A program made the position numbers and the translations under genes. The notes below the pieces were generated by a model. That model was not told where the DNA came from and did not search any database. It saw only the letters and a program-made list of their open reading frames with translations. 56,121 nt of DNA from Blastopirellula marina (GTDB taxonomy: Bacteria > Planctomycetota > Planctomycetia > Pirellulales > Thermoguttaceae): contig DYLS01000013.1 in NCBI GenBank assembly GCA_020721965.1, positions 1-56,121 of the forward strand, in the 5' to 3' direction. Of this stretch, positions 1 to 7,080 are shown in pieces (position 1 is the first letter of the stretch; each line of letters begins with the position of its first letter).

Positions 1-1
1 C

Positions 2-700
2 TTGATCGCATCGGACGATTATCTCGGCGGACTGGAAATCACCTTTCAGGGCAATGTGTACGGGCTGGACGAAAACCGACTTGAAAAACTCGCCGCCGTG
101 TCAGGCTTGCTGAGTCAAATCGAAGCGGAAATCCGCGCCCACGTCACCGACTACGAAGGCACGCGAGACTTCAGGCGCGATTGGGTGCATAAGGTTTTTA
201 AAGACAAAGTTCTGAAATTCGACGCTCAGAATCCCCGCGCCGCAGACGACGCACAGTTTGAGCATTTCGTCTCTGCCAAAGATTGGTTTGCCTTCAACAC
301 CATTTACGGCACAGGCGAAGAAAAAGCCTTTGTGCGTATGCTGGATAGGCAGATGCAACAACTACAAACGCAATACGAAGAAATCTACCTGCTGCGCAAC
401 GAAGGGCATTTCGCCATCTACAATTTTACTGATGGGCAAGCCTTCCAACCGGATTTTGTGCTGTTTCTGCGTAAAAAAAATAGACAGATGCTCGTTTACC
501 AGCTTTTCATTGAGCCAAAAGGGAGCCACCTCAAAGCGCATGACCGCTGGAAAGAGGACTTTCTGAAAGAAATCACGTCCGAATATGTCGGTAAATTGCT
601 CAAATTTAATAACGGAAAATATCGCTTGATTGGCGTTCCGTTCTATAACAGCGAAGATGAAAATCGATTCAGAGCAAGCCTTGAGAAAGCGCTGAGCTAG
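2..700 (+). CDS. Type III restriction enzyme Res subunit, C-terminal part (5' truncated)
   Basis: The window opens inside this gene, so the helicase part is missing and the TTG at base 2 is not a real start. The 232 visible residues look like the C-terminal nuclease domain of Type III-like Res subunits. A PD-(D/E)xK core is readable: PD at 150-151 in QPDFVLFL, then E171-P-K173 in FIEPKG. The family restricts foreign DNA together with an adenine methylase. Base composition is clearly more AT-rich than the rest of the window, which fits horizontal acquisition. The DNA-methylase genes at the far end of the window could be its partners. Assignment rests on motif recognition only. Confidence 0.8.
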   Translation: MIASDDYLGGLEITFQGNVYGLDENRLEKLAAVSGLLSQIEAEIRAHVTDYEGTRDFRRDWVHKVFKDKVLKFDAQNPRAADDAQFEHFVSAKDWFAFNTIYGTGEEKAFVRMLDRQMQQLQTQYEEIYLLRNEGHFAIYNFTDGQAFQPDFVLFLRKKNRQMLVYQLFIEPKGSHLKAHDRWKEDFLKEITSEYVGKLLKFNNGKYRLIGVPFYNSEDENRFRASLEKALS

Positions 701-1281
701 GGTGAAGGCACCATGGCTCCAAAGATAAGAGGCAGCATAACAGCGGTTTGCAGCGGCCTTGCTCCACTGCTCCCCCGCGTGTGGCTGAACGCGCCTGCTA
801 TGGCTGAAATCAGTTTCCTCGCTCTCGTGTGAACCCAACGCTCGCCATGTGGCTGCTGTCTCGCGCGGACAGCTAGCGAGCGACCCAACTGTCGCGGAAA
901 AGGCCGTTGTTCGCCATGACTCTCGCGCCGGTGGATGGTTTCGGCACAATCGCAACGGAACTCGCCCCTGGGCGTTGTCTTGCGGGGCCGGGGACGGTAC
1001 GATGATCGAAGATAGGCGTTAATCGAGTCGGAACCGACAAATCATAGGTGGCGTGGAAGCGATCCATCCGAGAGCCGATTCACCCGAATTACGGCGGAAC
1101 CGACCTGAGAAGTAACGCATCCGGGATCGGCGGGAAGCATCGCCAAATCCGTTATCAGTGGTAAGCGGTTTTGTGTGGAATGGCTTGCTGAACGTCGCCG
1201 CACCAAGGCTTGCGGTGTGACGGTGTTGGAGAGGCGATGATGCAACCCCTCAGATTGGTTGCTTAGGCCGTGGTGCGGAAT
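701..1281. other. Intergenic region without a recognised gene
   Basis: These 580 bases between the Res fragment and tRNA-Pro contain only short open frames with no family resemblance, no clear ribosome site and Arg/Ser-rich translations. No promoter, RNA gene or copy of the three dispersed repeat families was seen. It may mark the edge of the restriction-modification island next to the tRNA gene. Confidence 0.5.
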
Positions 1282-1356
1282 CGGGGTGTAGCGCAGCCTG
1301 GCTAGCGCATCTGCTTTGGGAGCAGAGGGTCGCCGGTTCGAATCCGGCCACCCCGA
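1282..1356 (+). tRNA. tRNA-Pro (anticodon TGG)
   Basis: A complete cloverleaf can be drawn. The acceptor stem is CGGGGTG/CACCCCG with discriminator A. The D arm has a GCGC stem. The anticodon stem is TCTGC/GCAGA with loop TTTGGGA, so the anticodon is TGG. The T arm is GCCGG-TTCGAAT-CCGGC. The 3' CCA is not encoded. The gene lies between the restriction-modification fragment and a sulfatase on the other strand. tRNA 3' ends are common integration sites, but no attachment-site duplication was seen. Confidence 0.95.
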
Positions 1357-1358
1357 TT

Positions 1359-1392
1359 GGGGGGTAGCCTCCGGGCAATGGGGCTACCCCCC
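1359..1392 (+). terminator. Strong hairpin directly after tRNA-Pro
   Basis: A perfect 11-bp stem, GGGGGGTAGCC pairing with GGCTACCCCCC around a 12-base loop, starts three bases after the tRNA. It is followed by CCGTCTTTCC rather than a run of T. It probably ends or processes the tRNA transcript, but it is not a textbook intrinsic terminator. Confidence 0.55.
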
Positions 1393-1583
1393 CGTCTTTC
1401 CTAGGCCGTACGCTACAGGCATGATGCCGGCTCGGGTCGCGTGCCATGGCCGGGGTGAGCGTGATCCCGCGGCGTGGCGCGCCAAGCCTGCGGTTTCGTA
1501 GCGGTAATGAGCTGATACGGACCTGACACGGCGACAACGAGCGACCGCCGCGCGGCGTGTGACGCCCCGACGCGCTGGGGCTG

Positions 1584-3007
1584 TCAAAGGGCCAATGGGT
1601 CGGGTCGCGCGGGACCTCGTTTTTTCTTCAGGTTTGGCGGGCTTTCGAACAAGGGCGGGATATTTTCCCGATCCCAAGCCGCGTAAAGCGTGCGGAGTTC
1701 CTTGGCTTTATCCGGATTGCTCTTGCTTAGGTTCTGGCTCTCGCCGATATCCGAGTCGAGCCGATAAAGCTCGTCCGGGTGCTTTCCCTGCTGGACCCAT
1801 TTCCACACCCCTTGGCGTACTGCGGCGGTTCTCCCGCCCCCCGTTCGCCAAAACAGCGCCGCGTGCGGAGGTGAAGATTTCTCGCCCGAGAGAAACGGCA
1901 TGATATTCACCCCATCGAGACCGGGATCGTCTGGAAAGGAGGTTTCCGCCATCGCGGCACTGGTTGCCGGGATGTCCAAGCTCACGACGGGCTGGTCGTA
2001 GGTCGTTCCCGGTTTCAGCACTCCCTTCCAAGTGACGACAAAGGGGACCCGGATTCCACCTTCGTACACGCTCCCTTTTGCGCCTCGCAAAGGTGCATTG
2101 CTCGAGTGCGTGACCTCGACCGGCCCGCCGTTATCACTGAGAAAGAAAACCACCGTGTCGTCGGCCAGGTCGAGTTCCGCAAGGGTGTCCCAGACCTTTC
2201 CCACGCCATCGCCCAAGACGCAAACCATGACGGCGTATGATTTTCGCACTGGGTCGTCGATCTGGGCCACGCGGCTCAGACGTTCCTGCGCGATTTGTAG
2301 CGGGGCGTGAGGCGCGTTGTATGCCAAGTACAAAAAGAACTTTTCGTCACGATGCCGTTTGATGAAGCTCACAGCCTCTTGGGTGAGCACATCCGTCAAA
2401 TACCCATCGAAACACTCCTCGGTTTGATTTCTTTGGAGGGGAATATAGTACTCTCGGGTCTCTCCAGGGGGATTGCATCGGAAATAATCGTGCCCCCCGC
2501 CGATGAGGCCGAAGTATTCCGTGAAGCCACGCCGGTTGGGATGGAAATGGGGCACGGCCCCCAAATGCCACTTGCCGACGACGCCCGTCACGTAGCCGGC
2601 CCCAGCCAGCACTTGGGCCACGGTGTGCTGCGGGTGGGCAGGCCCGCGATATCGTCCTTGGGATCGAATCGCGGATTGTTCTCGTGCCCGAAACGCTGTT
2701 GGTACCGACCGGTGATCAGGCCGGCACGGGTGGGATTGCAAAAGGGGTGGGACACGTAACCGTTGGTACATCGAACCCCTTCCGCCGCAAGGCGATCGAG
2801 GTTGGGGGTCGGGATATCCTGGCAACCGTGGAAGCCGACATCGCCGTAGCCCAGGTCGTCCGTCAGGATGATCACGATATTCGGCTTGGCCGGCCCGGAC
2901 TCCGCCATGATGGGGCCGGATAGCAGGCTCCCCAGCAGAGGGGCCAGGATTAGGACATGGCAGTCCCGAGACCGCCTAGCTCCAACGACGTTGTGTGTGG
3001 CTCTCAT
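1584..3007 (-). pseudogene. Sulfatase (formylglycine-dependent), interrupted by a frameshift
   Basis: A type I sulfatase-like hydrolase of about 475 residues is read in two frames. The first frame (3007 down to about 2640) has a good GGGGAGG ribosome site, a signal peptide, the metal-binding TDDLGYGD and the active-site motif C90-N-P-T-R, whose Cys is the predicted formylglycine residue. The second frame (about 2637 down to 1584) continues with [19 protein letters not shown] and SDNGG, ending in a Lys-rich tail. The frames join around bases 2634-2640 by loss of one base or gain of two. It would be an exported enzyme desulfating polysaccharides. Everything else is intact, so a recent mutation or a sequencing error are both possible. 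Confidence 0.85.
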
Positions 3008-3197
3008 GGAATCGACCTCCCCAAATTGTGACCAAAAACGGGCGACCTGTTACAAACCGGTCACAGACGGGCCAAGGTTCACCGCTCCTCAATGCCGGCG
3101 CATTCGAGCCGAACGGACCCTGGCCCAAGCGACTCGGCCCTTCGTGCAGTGAGTGATTAGGAGGCTATCTTAGCCCGGCGGCGGTTAAAAACAATCT

Positions 3198-3358
3198 GTA
3201 GCCGTTCACGAGGGTTCCCGTCACTGCGGAGCGGCTCGCCCTCTTGTCATTTCGAGCGGAGCGAGAAATCTGCGAAGCGAGAAAGCTTTTCGGCAGGGAT
3301 TAAGATTTCTCCTCGCTGACGCTGGTCGAAATGACACAGGTGCGCTCGTCGAAATGAC
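3198..3358 (+). repeat. Dispersed repeat family C, copy 1
   Basis: The copy begins GTAGCCGTTCACGAGGG and continues into TGTCATTTCGAGCGGAGCGA, then an inverted half ending GTCGAAATGACAC. The outer arms (3245-3270 and 3303-3336) can form a long hairpin, followed by a further half-copy at 3342-3358. Copies 2 (40412-40598, inverted) and 3 (55245-55405) share the same left edge and palindrome. No coding capacity was seen. Confidence 0.8.
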
Positions 3359-3716
3359 GTTCCGTTCCACACTCAAGGACCTCTGGAACGTCTAACCCTC
3401 GTTGTTTCGGAAATCTTTTCCGTCATAGCTCTCAGCCGTCAACAGTTACAACGATCTTTTGTTCGCCCTAATTGGTGCGAGCGCGAAAGACGTTAGGCAG
3501 GCCATGACCCTTCCATCCCCTGTGCCGGACGCGGATCACAGGTTATCGCATTGGGGTGAGGTGGAGAGGCGTTGGCGAGAAGATGATCTAAATTGACCAT
3601 ATCACCCAAATAATCGCGATACACTTTGCCGATACTTCTCAATGCCAGAATGATACGCAAAGGTCGCATGATTCTTATTCAACGCAAATATCGTATTTTC
3701 ACCGGGAGGTTGCCAC
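3359..3716. other. Upstream region of the 3717 gene, nothing recognised
   Basis: About 360 bases without a convincing gene. The stretch nearest the gene (3590-3700) is AT-rich for this genome and is probably the promoter region. A TTGACC at 3593 lacks a well-placed -10 box, so no promoter is called. Confidence 0.4.
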
Positions 3717-4070
3717 GTGGCGGCATATCAATCGCTGCGGATGGGTGCTTTACGTGAATTGCGTACTCTTGTGAAGCGGACGTTATGTGAGTCGAACTAT
3801 TTGGCAGAAGATCAGTTTCCCATGTCCGAGCGGGTCTTGCTGCGCGCTGGGCGACCGCGGGGGATTCTGTTTTGGGTCTCCGGTCCGCGGCAGGTTCGGC
3901 TGACGGCCATCTGGGACGCGGACCGGCGGGAGGTGTTGTTTTACGACTCCGCAGGTGAGCGCTATCTCAGCCTTCCCGTCGCTGAGTCGCCCTTCCTGTG
4001 GGATGGTTCCGAGCACGCTGCGCAAATGGACAGTGCCCGCGAGCTGCGGGATGGCGGGGTGCCTTCGTGA
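3717..4070 (+). CDS. Conserved-looking small hypothetical protein next to csrA
   Basis: A 117-residue soluble protein with no signal peptide or membrane segment. The GTG start is chosen because GGGAGGT lies 7 bases upstream. The middle of the protein (residues 37-86) alternates hydrophobic and charged residues as in a small beta-rich domain. It lies 207 bases before csrA in the same direction and may be co-transcribed with it. I do not recognise the family and assign no function. Confidence 0.6.
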   Translation: MAAYQSLRMGALRELRTLVKRTLCESNYLAEDQFPMSERVLLRAGRPRGILFWVSGPRQVRLTAIWDADRREVLFYDSAGERYLSLPVAESPFLWDGSEHAAQMDSARELRDGGVPS

Positions 4071-4277
4071 GCGACTCGTCTTGGCCGATTCCCAGAGGCT
4101 GGAGGCTGACTCTTCGGTTGGGAATCGTTGCTCCAGGCGGCAGGATGGGTGAGCCGATGCGCGGTGTGCCGCGGGGCGAAGCCCAGACCTCGCGACAGTG
4201 ACGGGAAACACGGATCGAAAAACCAGATTTGAAACGGCCAACCGGCGTGTACGACTTGACCTAGGGAGTGAGCATCG

Positions 4278-4466
4278 ATGCTGGTTCTATCTCGTAAAGA
4301 AAACCAACGAATTCGGCTTGGCGAAGATATCACGATAACGGTCGTGCGGGTATCGGGCGATCAGGTACGGCTGGGAATCGAGGCCCCCAAAAGCGTCTCG
4401 ATCGTTCGCGAAGAACTGAGCCGACCTGGGCGGTTGGAACTCGCGATGCCTGAGGAGCGACGTTGA
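4278..4466 (+). CDS. csrA: Carbon storage regulator CsrA
   Basis: CsrA is a small RNA-binding homodimer that binds GGA-containing hairpins near ribosome sites and alters mRNA translation and stability. This 62-residue protein is of usual length. It starts MLVLSRKENQRIRLG, continues with ITITVVRVSGDQVRLGIEAP and keeps the VSIVREEL strand and helix. AGGGAGTGAG precedes the ATG. No flagellar genes or fliW are nearby, so the CsrA-FliW circuit known from other bacteria cannot be inferred here. Confidence 0.95.
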   Translation: MLVLSRKENQRIRLGEDITITVVRVSGDQVRLGIEAPKSVSIVREELSRPGRLELAMPEERR

Positions 4467-4940
4467 ACGACCTTGCGCTGCCCGACCGAAGGCGCCCGCT
4501 CGGGGCCAATGTCGGCATTACGAGATGCCTACCTTACGCGACATGACCACCGGCCTGCCGGACGACGAGCTTTCGCACACAGCCGCGAAACGTGACGGCG
4601 AATTGTGGCCCGCAACCGATGCGACAGAAAAGCGGCGACGGGGGTGCCGATCGTCACGGCACGGAGCAGTCGTCGCGGGGGCGTTTGGTAGTTGGGACCG
4701 TAGGGCAACTGGGGCGCAATCGCACCAATCCGGATCTTTTCGAGCCTGTCGCACCCGTCTCAGAGCGGTTCAGGAAGAACCACGAGGGGTACCGAGCAGA
4801 CCGTTTGCCGCCGGGGACGTCGTTCTCTTTCTAGAAACCGTTCCCCTGAGAGACCGGAAACCGGTTGGGAAACGTCGAATCCCAGAACTTGCGGGGCGTA
4901 GCGTATCGTCCCCGACGGGCGCTCGGTTGACGAGAGAAGA
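4467..4940. other. Intergenic region after csrA
   Basis: An open frame of 151 codons on the plus strand (4525-4980) exists, but its translation is Arg/Gly/Ser-rich low-information sequence and it runs into a better-supported gene on the other strand. I treat the stretch as non-coding. Confidence 0.4.
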
Positions 4941-5156
4941 TCACTCCTGCGGTGGAACAGCGCCGACCAAGCCGCTGTAATCGCTGCGATCGAGGGGATG
5001 CCAGAGCGGCAAACCTTTCCGCACGCGCTCCGCCAAGACCTCCAGCTTCGCCCGAGAGCCCGCCGGCGCGTCCGTTGGAACAAACTCCTCGGTCTCCACT
5101 GGAGTAAAGTCCTCGTCGTGCCCGAACTCCGTGATGGCATCAAAGACGTTTCGCAT
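4941..5156 (-). CDS. Small acidic conserved-looking hypothetical protein
   Basis: 71 residues starting MRNVFDAITEFGHDEDF. The ATG at 5156 is preferred over the upstream in-frame start at 5207 because GAGGTG lies five bases before it. The sequence has an acidic N-terminal half and a helical stretch (AKLEVLAERVRKGLPLWHP) followed by DRSDYSGL. There is no signal peptide or membrane segment. The LPLWHPLDR motif gives me an impression of a planctomycete-restricted small family, but no function is known to me. Confidence 0.65.
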   Translation of the reverse strand: MRNVFDAITEFGHDEDFTPVETEEFVPTDAPAGSRAKLEVLAERVRKGLPLWHPLDRSDYSGLVGAVPPQE

Positions 5157-5714
5157 GGTACACCTCGCTTTCTGCTCTTCACGAGCCAAAAACACCAGTA
5201 CAATCATCGAACACGCGGCCTACGCAGCCGGTGCTGCCTAACAAAAGTGGGAGGCCTCGCGGTACCTGGACGTAACAGCATCGCGACGTTCAGATACACG
5301 ATCGGCGACCGAAAGCCGTGCTGCAGCGGATGCCCGTCGTTCTGTCGGCTCGGTCAGCAGAAGTTGCCCGCCGATCGACTGCAGACGCAAAAGGACGCTA
5401 CAATTCGCCAGCCGATTTTCATCCTCGACCCAGGCTTTCGGTAGGAAGAATCACGGCGCCGGTATTGGGGGCGGGATGAATAAAACACGCCATTGTACCA
5501 ATTCTTCGGAATCCGTCAATAGCAGTCCACAATGAATTTTGCGGAAATCGGATCGCCCGACTGGTTCGGCCATCACGGGCCGTCCTTTGCCCACACCTCG
5601 GCCCCCAATAGGTCGAACCGTGGAACGCTGCGGTTCAGGTGGGATGCTTTTACCGCCGTGCGTCAGCGTTACCGCTCCGCGTTGCCCTCAGACCGCGTTG
5701 CTCTCCGACATGTA
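5157..5714. other. Intergenic region, no gene recognised
   Basis: Separates two small leftward genes. The open frames on the plus strand in this interval (for example 4998-5444) have no recognisable domain and lie opposite real genes. No terminator with a T-run or dispersed repeat was found. Confidence 0.4.
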
Positions 5715-5933
5715 TTACTTTTCTACGCGTTTGTCGTCGTGCAAGTTCGCCGAGCTAGTTTCGCCCCGGGTCTCTGTCCCGTGCCGGTGCTCGTACTCGC
5801 AGAGCAGATTATCCGGACAGCGATCTTCCAGGCCGCAGATCGGGCACACTACCCGGATGACCTCGGAGCTGCTCAGCTTCAACCCATGCTTCTCGCACAG
5901 GGTGTACAACTGCTGCAAGTGCGGGCAGGGCAT
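5715..5933 (-). CDS. Small Cys-rich (probable zinc-binding) protein
   Basis: 72 residues starting MPCPHLQQLYTLCEKHGL. GGGAGAG sits 6-8 bases before the ATG. Cysteines at positions 3, 13, 30, 33, 39 and 45 include a CPIC knuckle and CGLEDRC-type spacing, which suggests one structural zinc site. The C-terminal third is polar and probably disordered. The gene stands alone. It is one of several tiny cysteine proteins in the window. Its role is unknown. Confidence 0.65.
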   Translation of the reverse strand: MPCPHLQQLYTLCEKHGLKLSSSEVIRVVCPICGLEDRCPDNLLCEYEHRHGTETRGETSSANLHDDKRVEK

Positions 5934-6246
5934 GGTGATCTCTCCCTTTTTGGGCCTGTCCGAGATATATAATTAGGGGCAGGATTGCTAAAATGGACAC
6001 GATGGTTTGTGGCCTGGTTCGCTGCCTTTCAATGCCTATGCACATCGTAATCCACGGCGCGAAACGGCTGGGCTACGGGGCGTCGGCTAGCAACAGGCCG
6101 CCCACGTTTCCCGGACGCTGAGGCGAGCGACCAGCCTGAACCTCAGCCCATCGCGGCTTCGGAGGCTCCAAGCGAGGCGCACCGACGATGGCCGTTTAGC
6201 ATTATAGCGAACGAATCTCTCCACTGGAAAAGGGCTTTGCGGGAAA

Positions 6247-6675
6247 ATGGAGTGGCTTCAACGCGGGATTCAACTGCCAGCCGTGGCGAAAGGCTTGCAC
6301 CTGATCACGCGGCAGATATGCGATGCCTTGCCCGAGCTGGCGGATTTTTCGGTTGGCATGTTGAACGTGTTTATCCAACACACGTCGGCCTCGCTGACAG
6401 TCAACGAGGGGGCCGACCCCGATGTCCCGGCCGATCTCGATGCCTTTTTCGACCATCTGGTGCCGGAATCGTATCCGTATCGTCACACGATTGAAGGTCC
6501 GGACGATATGCCGGCCCACGCGAAGGCCGCGGTCTTCGGTTGTTCGATCAACATCCCCGTCCAGGATGGCCGTTTGGCCTTGGGTACCTGGCAAGGGATA
6601 TTTCTGTGCGAGCACCGCCGTCGGGCATCCGGCCGTTACCTGGTGCTGACCCTCTGGGGTCACCGGCGGCCCTAG
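6247..6675 (+). CDS. yjbQ: YjbQ family protein (UPF0047, secondary thiamine-phosphate synthase type)
   Basis: A 142-residue protein matching the whole UPF0047/YjbQ family, which forms small trimeric proteins with weak thiamine-phosphate synthase activity in some members. Landmarks are the HTSASLTVNEGADPDV segment (residues about 41-56) with family His and Asn/Glu residues, the HTIEGPDDMPAHAK segment, and GTWQGIFLCEHR near the end. The length is normal. The physiological role in this organism is not known. No thiamine genes are adjacent. Confidence 0.9.
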   Translation: MEWLQRGIQLPAVAKGLHLITRQICDALPELADFSVGMLNVFIQHTSASLTVNEGADPDVPADLDAFFDHLVPESYPYRHTIEGPDDMPAHAKAAVFGCSINIPVQDGRLALGTWQGIFLCEHRRRASGRYLVLTLWGHRRP

Positions 6676-7080
6676 CGCTGGAATCACTCGCGGCACGGTT
6701 GCTGCAACGTGCCCTGACGTCCTTGGCTTGGCGTTCGCGGAATATCGAGTCGGCTAGGGGGCGCGGCATAGCCGAGCGGTCCGAGAGTGCCGAACCTCCC
6801 CGTCCGGGGCAAGGGTGGCCGCGTCTGGCTGAGGCTCCGCCCGGTGACCGACGCGAGCTTACGGTCGCCGGCTGATTTGCGAGTTCCTGTTCGCCGCAGC
6901 CGCTGGGTCGTCTTGCCGGTTGACAGCCTTCACGCTGCGGCCCACACTGGGGGCAAGGGTCTACGGCCGCCGGCACGGCTGTCGCGCTGCCGTAGCGTTC
7001 CTGGGGGGTTCTGAGGGGCGGCGACCCCTGAGCAAGCCGTCACTCTTGAACAATGCCGTCATATTTCCGGGAGACTGATC
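6676..7080. other. GC-rich leader region upstream of the HzsA-like gene, with hairpins
   Basis: No protein gene is evident. Several stems can be drawn: GGTGACCG/CGGTCGCC at 6841-6868, and CTACGGC/GCCGTAG at 6961-6995. I compared it with tRNA, RNase P RNA, tmRNA and SRP RNA signatures and found none. It may form a structured 5' leader for the following gene. Confidence 0.4.
6920..6948 (+). promoter_or_regulatory. Possible sigma70-type promoter for the HzsA-like gene
   Basis: A perfect -35 TTGACA (6920-6925) is followed after 17 bases by CACACT, a weak -10. It lies about 130 bases before the start codon at 7081. The weak -10 and high GC content keep confidence low. Confidence 0.3.

Noticed and set aside
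2628-2645. Programmed frameshift in the sulfatase
   Set aside because: No slippery heptamer or downstream pseudoknot is apparent, and sulfatases are not known to need recoding.
4525-4980. 151-codon open frame after csrA on the plus strand
   Set aside because: No ribosome site or domain, Arg/Ser-rich sequence, and it overlaps the better-supported leftward gene at 4941-5156.
6757-6860. tRNA-like or other RNA gene (GCCGAGCGGTCC resembles a D arm)
   Set aside because: No anticodon arm or T arm with TTCGANT can be placed, and no match to RNase P, tmRNA or SRP RNA hallmarks.
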